64,000 bases of DNA from Siphonodentalium dalli (Eukaryota; Mollusca; Scaphopoda; Gadilida; Siphonodentaliidae). The position numbers and the translations under genes were made by a program. Each line of letters begins with the position of its first letter. The first letter of the stretch is position 1. Shown here in pieces: positions 34,375 through 44,751 of this stretch. Location of the stretch: contig CP136065.1 of NCBI GenBank assembly GCA_032622095.1, positions 220,142,151-220,206,150 on the forward strand, in the 5' to 3' direction. The notes beneath the pieces were generated by a model. That model did no database searches, was not told the origin of the DNA, and worked only from the letters and a program-made list of their open reading frames with translations.

Positions 34375-35130
34375 TTTGTCCCCCGACATTCCGTCGGAGG
34401 ACTACAATAATGACAATCGTCCGTCCGTCCGGAACTTTGTCCGAGCATGTATTCTGTCATTTACTGGAATTGTTTTTAACTTGGCACATATATCAACCAG
34501 CATTGGAACCTGCGATTTTTAGTTCTGTCGTACTCATTTTGGCGGAGTGCTACATCCTGGGACACATATTTTGTCCCGAGTCTCAATTTCGTCATTTTCC
34601 AGTAAAATTTGGCACGATATCAACCAGCATGGGAACCTGCTCATCAGTGATTTTGAGTTAAGTCGGGGTCATTTTGGTGGAGTTATTGTCATTTTTCGAC
34701 ATAGAATCGTACATCCTGGGATGCATCTTTTGTCCAAGCCTGTATTCCGTCATTTTACAGTCAATGTTTTATGTCTGATTTATTGCCCTTTATCAATCAT
34801 AAATTCTTCAAACCTGTCACATTCATCGGGGGACATTTTGATCACTGACCTTTTTATACGCCCGTTTGAACCAAATTTGGTATATTAGTTATGAGTTATG
34901 TCCATTTTTCGACTTAGATTTTACCTGATTTGCGGTTTCCGGGTGATAACTTTAGATGGAATCAAGTTAACTGAACCAAATTCGGTATATTAGTTTACCA
35001 CCCCAAAATACAGATCAAGTTCGAATATGGGTTTCGTCCGCACGATTTTGAGTGAGTTATGCCCCTTTTTAGACTTAGATTTTAGCTGATATGCGGTTTC
35101 CAAGTTATTGTGTTTTATTTTTGTTATTAT
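34375..35130. repeat. TGTCCGTCCG-led ~150-180 bp tandem repeat
   Basis: It begins CCCCCGACATTCCGTCGGAG then CGTCCGTCCGTCCGG. Units with TTTTGTCCRAGYCT..TTCCGTCATTTTCCAGT and ATCAACCAGCATGGGAACCTG recur at about 34436, 34577 and 34727. It passes into a second unit type (CCAAATTCGGTATATTAGTT, AATACAGATCAAGTTCGAAT) shared with 52868-53330. It belongs to the same broad class as 57780-58240. Confidence 0.75.
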
Positions 35131-35882
35131 TTCGTCTTAAGTCAAAGGTTTCAAACAAATAATTAAATCTTGCCCCACTCTACTCCAGAAACGGGCATAT
35201 TATGCCACGCCCCGACGGCGTGCTCTTGTTTTTTTGCTTGTTGGTTTCTCATCGTTGAATTTAAAATTACCCTTCTTTGGTCTTCCTCTCCAGGACTGGT
35301 GTCGTTCAGATTTTATTTGAAGTCATTTACATCTGCGCATCAGTATACAGTTCCGTCAGGACGTTCCAACAATTTGTGATGCGTTGTACTGGTGTATTGT
35401 TTTTATTTTTAGCTCTTTTTGAATTGTATCTTTATGTCCTCCTGTAATTGTAGAGTAGGATTTCTTCGCAGATTGTAGAGCTACTGCATATATATATATA
35501 GTTTAGTATGTTTTACATTTGTATCATGTCACACCGTTCTCAATGGCATTGAAGTGTTAGCAGTCCAAGGAACGTGTTTCTGACCTCGTTGTCTATATCT
35601 GACCTCATTGTATATTGTTGGTAGTTGTTAACTTGTTGGATTTTCCTTGGACACCTTCGATGGCAATTTGATGCTGTTTGGTCCACATCAAAGGACTCGG
35701 TGGCATATAGAGTTGTCGTTCCAATGGCTTGTGTCTGTCTCCCATTGTATGGCATCCTAATCCACATTTGTAAATATGTATATATGTTTTTGCATGTAAT
35801 ATGTTAAATCATGTCTAGTAATAAAGCATACCATATACCACGAAGGTGTGAATTCCATACCGATGAGGCATATTCGATATTC

Positions 35883-35896
35883 GGGGGGGGGGGGGG
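35883..35896. repeat. 14-nt G homopolymer inside a LINE relic
   Basis: An uninterrupted G run between TTC and TATAAAG. Confidence 0.9.
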
Positions 35897-35929
35897 TATA
35901 AAGTATCTTTAACATTTCGTCATCTATGT

Positions 35930-36330
35930 AGTTGAATGATCAATCATATATTTTGATTTGCTGTTGAGATAAGTGGGCACTGAGTTGAAGATGACGGCAA
36001 TATCCTTCTCAGCTTCAGTAAATTTGCATTTCCTTATTTGATTCTTTAATATAGTAGTTGAATTTTATGTTTTCTCGACCGATATGTGGTAACTTGCATG
36101 TCCCTGTATTGAATTTCAGGAGCCACTTTTCTGACCATTCGAATATGGTGTCTAAATCTTGTTGACGTTTTGATTTTACCGAGCATATCTCTGTAGTTCG
36201 ATATGTTGAAGCTCTATCATAGCTCACTGAAATTGGTATGCCGATAAGATATAGACATCTCGCATGGTATAGGCCTCCTGATAGAGTATCGAGATTGATG
36301 AACGGACAGAGCGGGCGGTCAAACGGTGTT
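35930..36330 (-). pseudogene. LINE RT fragment spanning the decayed YADD region
   Basis: The minus-strand frame from 36374 contains 'YLIGIPISVSYDRASTYRTT', corresponding to the 'YINDIP.S....l.YADDT' part of LINE RTs with the catalytic YADD lost. It continues 'EICSVKSKRQQDLDTIFEWS', 'EKWLLKFNTGTCKLPHIGRE' and 'NIKFNYYIKESNKEMQIY'. After a stop a shifted frame gives 'TEAEKDIAVIFNSVPTYL', the usual 'EKDLGVii' block. A dead copy. Confidence 0.75.
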
Positions 36331-36739
36331 CCCTTCCTGTGTGATATAACACTCATAGTACGTGCCATTTGCACAGCATACGGCCGACTATCGTCGTTAT
36401 AATTAATAAGTTAAATTGAAATCTGCTGATCAGCATTTTAGGTGGTAACCTGCTGTTCAGCAGCTGATTCAGCGTTTTAGGCACACCCTGCGTATGTTTT
36501 GATGACATAGCTCAAGCTCTCAGAATGTATAATTCCGAGACGGATATCGACGTTGTTCAAACGCCATGATCAAAGAAATATCCTTGAGAAACCCACGTGC
36601 ATTAGGGTTTCATGCGCACTGCAATAATCGATCACGCCGTGCATAAAGTCTCCACAAACCATTCTGAATCATACGTTTCCTAAATAAATGCCGGATGTCC
36701 ACGAGACTGTCTATATCAAACTGACTAAATGTTCAATTC

Positions 36740-37607
36740 TTAAATTAAACCTGGTAGTTTTGTTCCAGGGGTCAATATATTATGTCGATACAAACATGAC
36801 ATGCATATAATTGGAATATTCCTCGTTAAAGTTTTTGAAGTGATAGATGTCATAGCCTCAATATGAAAAATGGTCCCCTTTTCTACAGTTATGGCGTAAC
36901 AATATATAGAGCGGTCGTTGCTGGATTTACCCTGCTTTTGGTACTTAATAAAACGGACCACTGCGTACCACTTCGAAATCACCCGAATCCCACGTAATAG
37001 AAAGTGGAGGAGTGACCTTGTAATACAAAAATTGAACAATCCGCACCAAATTTATGTTTTTGTTATTATTCCAGGGGAGAGGAGCGTTTAAATAACATGT
37101 GCTCCAGTCCCCCGTGTACACACATTGTCTATATGTGTCGATACATTTTGTGTATTTTTGATTTATATATATATGTTCAATAAAATATGGAATCGAATAA
37201 TACATAGTGTTTGGTGAATCGTTGAACACCGCTCTGATTTCTGTCACTTCGCTGCGTCCTCTAATAGTAAGGTTCGATGATAGTCCGGTAGATAGAGTCC
37301 GGTTAATAACCGGTTGTCTGATACAGAATCAAGATATTTTACTTCATGACAAATTATCATAATAATAGTAAATACAAACAGTTTAAAGAAAAAAGTAATG
37401 AAATTATAATAAGTCATTATAAGCCACAAAGTGGCGTGATTGGGTTAAACCTATTGTTTTAATGTTTGTATATTTTCTTCCTGTTGTATTTTCTTTGGCT
37501 TTTTGTGCTTCTCTTCCAGAATAATACTTGTAAGAAGTACACACATCTGTGTTTAGGCTATAGATTATACCAATTAGCAATATAATCGCTGCATCTGGTT
37601 GGATCAA
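36740..37607 (-). other. Overlapping minus-strand frames, status unclear
   Basis: Four overlapping frames cover this stretch. The longest runs from about 37331 to 36945 and reads 'VINRTLSTGLSSNLTIRGRS', 'EVTEIRAVFNDSPNTMYYSI' and 'PYFIEHIYINQKYTKCIDTY'. It could start at an acceptor CTGTATCAG. In AT-rich DNA a few frames this long are expected by chance, and no domain is recognised. It may be a decayed gene; no function is proposed. Confidence 0.2.
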
Positions 37608-38114
37608 GCTGGATGCAATGGTTTGTTTTTCTGGTTATTTGGTATCACGCCGCTATGGTCTACCAAACTCCATGCAGGGTTTACCTCCCTTGATGACTCG
37701 GTAATACCGCTGCTACCGGCGACATTTCACCCACATTTGGTGGACTTCCGCGAAATTAAGATATATACTAAGCGAACAGAGCAACATGCTGCTCTTGTTA
37801 AGCATACAAAACATCGAACAAAATTTGTATAAATTTTTATCCTTAAGTTTGAAAAGTCCCACTAAAACCGAAGAACTATATTTCGAAACGGTCTGATTCG
37901 GTTCTCCGATTATTTTATCAACACAAAAGTCAAAACGCACATGGACGACAATGTCACGACAACACGCATGGCAAGTCAGACACAAGAGTTCTAATTTGCT
38001 CCAATTTTGACGAGTTACTTGCGAAAATCGTCAACAAAACTACCGATCTGATCCTCCATTCTGTCATTAAGTTTTTAGTGCGGGAATTGTTCTCAAAGCA
38101 CATAGGAAATTTAC

Positions 38115-38139
38115 CTTTGGGGCGATCGGTTTTCGCCAT
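38115..38139 (-). CDS. Candidate first coding exon (MAKTDRPK)
   Basis: On the minus strand ATGGCG in good context (AACAAAATGG) opens 'MAKTDRPK' plus one base, followed by the donor GTAAAT (AAAG|GTAAAT). Exit phase is 1. Joined to 31090-31190 it would read 'MAKTDRPKGKSSWRKKGMVY', a continuous basic N-terminus. The resulting gene would span 38.1 to 30.2 kb on the minus strand and would contain the plus-strand exon 31489-31549 in an intron. Evidence is splice signals and phase only. Confidence 0.4.
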
Positions 38140-38544
38140 TTTGTTCGGAAAACCCCGCGCTAAATATAGAAACGTAAACTAGTACCCAGCCGGTGACAGA
38201 GTCAGAAAGGAAGTATGACTGGTGCGCTCTGGTATAGAGATTGATGGTCTACATCATTGTAGGATAGCATGGGAGATATTTATTTCTTTTACCAATTATT
38301 ATATATGTATTAGAACCTTCTACAGCTAGTATCACTGAACCATCAGCAGCAGTCGATGGTAGCCACATTGTGTCGCATCCTCCTATATACATCCAATGTG
38401 GACGAGTTCAAAATCCATTATTATTCCACGTTGGACGATTTTCATTATATTAAGAGCAGTGAATATGGAAAAAATGTAACAAATCAGCAGCAGTCACTGA
38501 ATAAGGTCAACGGGGACCCCCCACAATACCACCCCTGGCACAAC

Positions 38545-38577
<33 letters not shown>
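38545..38577. repeat. (ATT)n microsatellite, ~11 units
   Basis: Pure ATT triplets followed by ATAAA. Confidence 0.95.
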
Positions 38578-38578
<1 letters not shown>

Positions 38579-38969
38579 AAATTACTTTCAAACGCATTCC
38601 ACAATCAATTAGTTCCAATGCGCGTACAATATAGTAAAATCCCACAAAACATATACAATAAGTAATGTGTATGATTGTCACCACACCACATGCAGCTAGC
38701 TAGATATATATCTCAAAACATAATTTGAAGAGATGAGTCTTCACAGGCGTATGGAACTCCTTGGCATCGTCCAATCTTCGTAACCATGGGGATATATTAT
38801 GCGGCACCACCCCCCCCCCCCCCCCGGGCCTTGCATATACACGCTTCACGTTTCATTATTGGAGGAAAGAACGGTCAGATGGAAAATTTCAATGGAAAAT
38901 AAATCGCCCAATTACAAATTTATACAAACCACATATTCACGCATTATCGGTGTGACTAATTAGTGCCCG

Positions 38970-39998
38970 GGCAAGCCCGGGCACGCCCGGGCAGGTCTTG
39001 GTGGTCTCATGGGCCCGCAGACAGTCTAATATGATGCCATATGGTAGTAGGATACAGAATAAGCATATATTAGGAAAATTGACTTGCTGTGTCGTCCACC
39101 GGCGGGTTTATTAACCATTTAAATGCCGATATTGACTAAAACAACCCGGGAGAGCCCAGACGGACGCATAGACCCGACCATATTATATATTGATGACTAA
39201 TGGTAGCGAGGCACTTACTAAAGGTATATATTGCAAATATTGACTCGCTATCTCGTTCGCGGCCGGCTTCATTAACCCCTTAAATGACGATATGAGCCAG
39301 AAGAACATGGCGCAAGCCCGGGCACGCCCGGGCAGGTCTTGGTGGTCTCATGGGCCCGCAGACAGTCTAATATGATGCCATATGGTAGTAGGATACAGAA
39401 TAAGCATATATTAGGAAAATTGACTTGCTGTGTCGTCCACCGGCGGGTTTATTAACCATTTAAATGCCGATATTGACTAAAAGAACCCGGGAGAGCCCAG
39501 ACGGACGCATAGACCCGACCATATTATATATTGATGACTAATGGTAGCGAGGCACTTACTAAAGGTATATATTGCAAATATTGACTCGCTATCTCGTTCG
39601 CGGCCGGCTTCATTAACCCCTTAAATGACGATATGCGCCAGAAGAACATGGCGCAAGCCCGGGCACGCCCGGGCAGGTCTTGGTGGTCTCATGGGCCCGC
39701 AGACAGTCTAATATGATGCCATATGGTAGTAGGATACAGAATAAGTATATATTAGGAAAATTGACTTGCTGTGTCGTCCACCGGCGGGTTTATTAACCAT
39801 TTAAATGCCGATATTGACTAAAAGAACCCGGGAGAGCCCAGACGGACGCATAGACCCGACCATATTATATATTGATGACTAATGGTAGCGAGGCACTTAC
39901 TAAAGGTATATATTGCAAATATTGACTCGCTATCTCGTTCGCGGCCGGCTTCATTGACCCCTTAAATGACGATATGCGCCAGAAGAACACGCGCAAAA
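38970..39998. repeat. Three 341-bp tandem units
   Basis: The landmark CAGGTCTTGGTGGTCTCATG is at 38992, 39333 and 39674, exactly 341 bp apart and with very few differences. Each unit contains GCCCGGGCACGCCCGGGC, CCACCGGCGGGTTTATTAAC and GTTCGCGGCCGGCTTCATT. Inverted copies are at about 41204-41655. Confidence 0.95.
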
Positions 39999-40442
39999 AG
40001 CCCGATCACGAGAGAGCTCGGTGAAGTCCGGGTGGCACCATGGACCAGTGATCGGTATAGTGTGATGCCTTATGGCGGTAGGGTGGCTGGTATGAACATT
40101 TACTGCCGTTATATATCGTTCACGGCGGGTTCATTTATAATATTGGTGCCCACTCGATCAGGAATTGGCGGCATTATTGGCCATCCTTTATACGTTCCTA
40201 TATACAACCGCATATTTTTTTGTGAAAAACTTAATTTAACCCCCAATGCAGTCGAAAAATTTGCTCACCGTCACGTAACACGTCCAACAGTATGTATATA
40301 AAAAAAGAATTACTCGTTAAATTTAAAGCATGCAGTTCACAGTTGAAAAAATTGTGAACCGCCGTCATACAATCGCTCTTAGACTGGCCCTGCGAATTTG
40401 AACTTGTCGGTCGATATATTTTTGAATCCCTGACATTTCTGC

Positions 40443-40893
40443 ACGGGACATGACCCACTTTCAAAAGCGGACATTTCTCCACCCGGACAGTTACCCACCC
40501 AGACATTTACCCACTAAGACATTTTCCCACCGGACATTTCCCCGCCCTGCTAATAAAATATTTTATGCTACATCCTTTATCGCAGACATCAAAGGATGTT
40601 TTGAGTGGTCAGTGAATCGAAGCCTGGACATTGAGGCCATCTCATGTCATGTCAACTCAACCGATGTAATGTTTTGAAAAACATTTATCAGTTATCATGG
40701 AATCATATCTTCACTTTCAATCATGGAATTGATTAAGAACAATCGTGGTGGTGACACATTATGTGTCGACGGTCATGCTTATTTCAAAAATAAAGTCAAC
40801 AATTCGGGTGGGGAAAAGTCCGGTGGGTAAATGTCCGCATTGAGTAAGTGGGGAAATGTCCGGTTGGTAAATGTCCGATTACCATATTTTGTT
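40443..40893. repeat. Nested inverted repeat of GGACATTTACCCACC motifs
   Basis: On the left, five to six degenerate GGACATTTMCCCACC motifs (40443-40545); on the right, their complements GGTGGGTAAATGTCCG (about 40806-40893). Probably a small foldback element nested inside the larger one. The ~260 bp between are AT-rich and show no frame of note. Confidence 0.6.
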
Positions 40894-41727
40894 TTAGAAT
40901 ATATTATTTGCCTATTGATTGAATTTGGTTCCAGGGAAGTTTGAAAGCAGAATACTTTGCGAATAATGTTAGAGAATATAACTGAATTGCTCTGTGTTAT
41001 TTTTTGACTGATTATATGCATGAAGCCAACATAGATTATAGAGGATTATGAATATCAATTAAAACACTATAATCTCGATTTACATTCTGGGAAGGGTATC
41101 AAACGGATTATAAGATTAGATACCCGTGCGCGGATTCGAGATTGTGATATCATTGCACCCTGGGATTTTACTCCTTGATTGTTGAGACAACACTTTTCAT
41201 AATATATGCTTATTCTGTATCCTACTACCATATGACATCATATTAGACTGTCTGCCGGTCCATGAGATCACCAGGGCCTGCCCGGGCTTGCGCCATGTTC
41301 TTCTGGCGCATATCGTCATTTAAGGGGTTAATGAAGCCGGCCGCGAACGAGATAGCGAGTCAATATTTGCAATATACCTTTAGTAAGTGCCTCGCAACCA
41401 TTAGTCATCAATATATAATATGGTCGGGTCTATGCGTCCGTCTGGGCTCTCCCGCGTTCTTTTAGTCAATATCGGCATTTAAATGGTTAATAAACCCGCC
41501 GGTGGACGACACAGCAAGTCAATTTTCACAATATATGCTTATTCTGTATCCTACTACCATGTGGCATCATATTAGACTGTCTGCGGGCCCATGAGAACAC
41601 CCGGACCTGCCCGGGCGTGCCCGGGCTTGCCCGGGCGTGCCCGGGCACTAATTAGTCACACCCCGCATTATATATAGTCAACTACATGTAATAAATTTGC
41701 CATTGCATTGATCTTCCTTTCTACAAA

Positions 41728-41806
41728 TCGGTGCATATATGGAATCGAACCGAAATCTCCATCACTGGATTGCTCATGACCGACTAGTGCGTTATGCACC
41801 ACCCAA
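41728..41806 (-). other. tRNA-like sequence, possible SINE head
   Basis: The minus strand reads GGTGGTGCATAACGCACTAG, then TCGGTCATGAGCAATCCAGT, then GGAGATTTCGGTTCGATTCC. GGTTCGATTCC is a perfect B box. An ACTAG/CCAGT stem resembles an anticodon arm, but the T stem does not pair, so it is not a functional tRNA. No tail or second copy was seen. Confidence 0.3.
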
Positions 41807-42157
41807 CCCCACCCACAATTGTGAGGGACAATAACCTTGTTTGATCTGTGTTACATAAGCCCGCGCGTCGTACGTCGAACACAAAATGGTTGACCATGTG
41901 TTGGGGATTATTTTTTGTTCTACAGAAAAATAGATATATGACATGCATCAGCCAACACATGGGTAACGGGATGTAACCTAACGTCAAGAATTTGTTTATT
42001 CATCGCCGCAGACAGTCGCATGATTAGATCAAATAAGATATGTCGATCATACTGTAACGAGTACAATATGTGGTGGGTTCGTTGTCTCGATTCTTTATCT
42101 CTTGTTCAAACCGCGATGTCGAGAAAAACCGCTTCGACAACAAAACTACGAGTTTAA

Positions 42158-42595
42158 AGGTACTCAATCCGATCAGAGGGTCCCCATATCATCAAGATAC
42201 AACATTTCTTCAAAATACGCTTTATTTATCAGAATCGATTAATTGCAACAAAATAATGCTAACCACTGTCAAATATGGTATAAAATTTCTCAAAACGTGT
42301 TATTTATCAACATTTGTTCAACGAAATATCGCCGTATTATAACTCGAGTATTCACGAAATTTGGCCGTATTGCCACTTGTTTTTAGAGTTATCCATCTTC
42401 GTCCGCAATGTTGACCGAGACCATTCTTTTGACGGCGTGTTTATGGGCCACAAACTATTGAAATAACAAACTTCAGAAATCGATATCTGATCACTCTGAG
42501 CTTTGATGGGTGGGTTCCTCGACTCGAATCAAATATGTTTTACCCCCGAAGCCAAGAATAGTAATTTAAGGGTGTTTAATCGGATTTTTGTACCT
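42158..42595. mobile_element. TTAA-flanked MITE, family d, copy 1 (438 bp)
   Basis: It is bounded by TTAA at 42154-42157 and 42596-42599. The ends are AGGTACTCAATCCGAT and, reversed, AGGTACAAAAATCCGAT. It shares CAGAGGGTCCCCAT and TGGGTTCCTCGACTCGAATC with the copy at 61007-61486. Confidence 0.85.
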
Positions 42596-42600
42596 TTAAA

Positions 42601-43104
42601 CTCATTCCAGTTCTGATTAATATCATTCTCAAGTTTACACTCCACTGATATCGTCAGACTCCGTATGTTAATTAGCAAATTAGTCACAAATCGGTTTTGG
42701 CACCTCCCACCCCAAACCCCGAACCCACTCATTTGTAAATGTAAATATGTTTAACCTATATATATGATTTTGAATCTCTCCTTCAACATTTTGTATGAAT
42801 AATATTATTGTAAACAGGGAGAGGGGCAAAGTAAGTTTTGTAACTTGTCCCCAATCCCTTTTGTATTATTCGATATACAAATAAAATATGTTTAAAGTAA
42901 AAAAAAAAGACTCCGTATGTGAGGCGCTCCACTGATATCGCCAGACTCCGTATGTGGGGCGCTCCACTGATATCGCCAGACTCCGTATGTGGGGCGCTCC
43001 ACTGATATCGCCAGACTCCGTATGTGGGGCGTTCCACTGATATCGCCAGACTCCGTATGTGGGGCGTAAACTTGAGTATGATATTAATCAGAACTGAGCT
43101 CATT
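42601..43104. repeat. Inverted-repeat element with a 35-bp minisatellite
   Basis: Outer arms TTCTGATTAATATCATTCTC (42601-42638) and GAGTATGATATTAATCAGAA (43066-43104) are inverted. Next to the right arm is a 35-bp unit (GACTCCGTATGTGGGGCGCT + CCACTGATATCGCCA) starting at 42909, 42944, 42979, 43014 and 43049. A single inverted trace of the same unit sits by the left arm. The element abuts the TTAA of the previous MITE. Confidence 0.85.
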
Positions 43105-43118
43105 CTAACCTAAAAATT

Positions 43119-43625
43119 AGATCATGTCAGGAATCTCTAATAGGCTAACGCCCGTATAGATCATATTCCACCAGTACAAAACCTGGGAACTTTTTGAAGT
43201 GTTGACAGGGAACATTGTAAAATCTAAAAATAACAAAGGAAAATATATATCTTTGTTCTTAACTCTTTCTTAATAATGTACTTCACTGTAGGTGATGGTC
43301 CCAACTCAAAATTTCACGATTTAAGTGACTTTCTGAGCGATTTTGCTTTGTGTTTCTTACAATTATGGAATTGTTCCTGGGTAATTAATTGAATGTTTAT
43401 TGCCATATCGGCTCTCAAAAGTCACAGAAAGGATTGCAATTTCGAGTTGGGACCTTCACATATAGTGAAGTACACTATTAAGGAACCGATAATCATTAAG
43501 AAATTTATTCCCCGTGTTATTTTGTCGACTTGACAAGGTTCCCTGTCAAAAGTTCCAAGGTGTTGTACTGGTGGAATATGATTTCTATACGGGCGTCAGC
43601 CAGAGTAGAGATTCATGACACGATC
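43119..43625. mobile_element. Long palindromic MITE (~507 bp)
   Basis: The left end ATCATGTCAGGAATCTCTAA..GGCTAACGCCCGTATAG pairs with the right end CTATACGGGCGTCAGCC..AGAGATTCATGACACGAT. Symmetry continues inwards (CATATTCCACCAGTACAA; GGTTCCCTGTCAAAAGTTCC). The target duplication is not clear. Confidence 0.8.
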
Positions 43626-43789
43626 TTCAAAATTATATATACGTAATTTTATTATAGGGACAACATAGGTCGATAAATACATGAAAATAGGTCTACCAAT
43701 CTACAAGCTTAATTACTGTACGCTGGAAAAATCGTGCCTGTCATTGATATTTTCAAATGTTTTCATTGTGTCGCAATTAATCGGATCAG

Positions 43790-43928
43790 ACGCTATTTAT
43801 ATCTACCATACCAGGCATAGACTAACAATTAACGCTCTTTATATCTGCCATATCAGGAATGTACTAACAAGGAACGTTCGTTATTTATACCATACCAGGA
43901 ATAGACTCACAAGAAACGCTCTTTATTG
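43790..43928. repeat. ~44-bp unit repeated three times
   Basis: The unit is TATACCATACCAGGAATAGACTAACAAGGAACGCTCTTTAT, split here as TATACCATACCAGGAATAG and ACTAACAAGGAACGCTCTTT. It is built from the same two motifs (CATATCAGGAAT and AACGCTCTTTATT) found in MITE family a and near 31970. Confidence 0.8.
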
Positions 43929-44394
43929 TTTCATAACCTACTTTTTCCGAATTCTTTAATTTGAATAGCATAATTATGAAGTCCTGATATGAAGATTTAT
44001 CGTATTTATTGATTGTTTTAATTGACTGAATTTATAGGAGAATGTGCGACTTCGTCTAAAAAAAGAACTATTTTCACACTAAATAACTATCAGAACAATT
44101 TCAACTGATTGTTTGCAATCTCAAACTGATGTGTCAGGCATGAAGTTTCCAAAAGTTAAACATTTTAACAAAAGTTTGGGGTGTCCACCACTGTCGGCGG
44201 CCACAACATGAAATATGGTAAAATCTATAAGCATGGGTGTGTTGAATGCACCCAACATGAAAAGACCACATGTACTCAAGATAGGTACTCGATCATAGTT
44301 GTGAGATCACTGTGGTTTATGTTGAAGTATTATCTGTGCACTGTTGATCTATTATTAATCAAAGTGTTAGTTACATGTCAGGAGTTCGTGTTCA

Positions 44395-44513
44395 GGGAAT
44401 TAAAATCTCGAAATTTTATTTTGGAGAACAGTCTGGAACAGTTAAAAGTTAGCTTTAACGCGATTCCTGTCAATATAATTCACGATTACTGTGACATGAT
44501 CGAGAAGCTGTGA
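44395..44513 (+). pseudogene. Possible DDE transposase C-terminal tail
   Basis: The frame ends 'RNFILENSLEQLKVSFNAIP' then 'VNIIHDYCDMIEKL'. The pattern 'sleqLK..f..IPv.ii......m...l' recalls the C-terminus of mariner/DDE_3 transposases. No catalytic residues are in reach. Weak. Confidence 0.25.
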
Positions 44514-44751
44514 AACATCAAAGTAACGCTAAATGTAGTATGTTCTGGCAATATGCCGGCATCCAAATATGCATGTCCCAAACGCAAGCAAATGGACTCG
44601 CAGCAATAGGTTTTTTTCTCTGCCAATGTATACTTGAACGTCTGATACATATTGTGTTTCTCTTATCATTGACCAACTGACATGTTTTAATACCACAGGT
44701 CATTACCTCCAATCAGATCATAAAAGTTAAAACTTAAATTTTGAGCTGCTG

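Larger units (their letters stand above)
38948..41663. mobile_element. 2.7-kb foldback element with 8-bp target duplication
   Basis: The direct repeat CGCATTAT flanks it (38940-38947 and 41664-41671). The ends GGTGTGACTAATTAGTGCCC and its complement are inverted repeats. The left arm holds three 341-bp units and the right arm about 1.3 inverted units. Between them lie ~1.2 kb with a nested inverted repeat. No transposase was seen. Long, unequal, tandem-repeat-bearing arms with an 8-bp duplication recall Foldback/Galileo-like (P superfamily) or hAT elements; the class is inference. Confidence 0.85.

Noticed and set aside
36740-37607. Cluster of four overlapping minus-strand frames as a gene
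   Set aside because: Length is within chance for AT-rich DNA, frames disagree, and no family is recognised; kept only as a low-confidence note.
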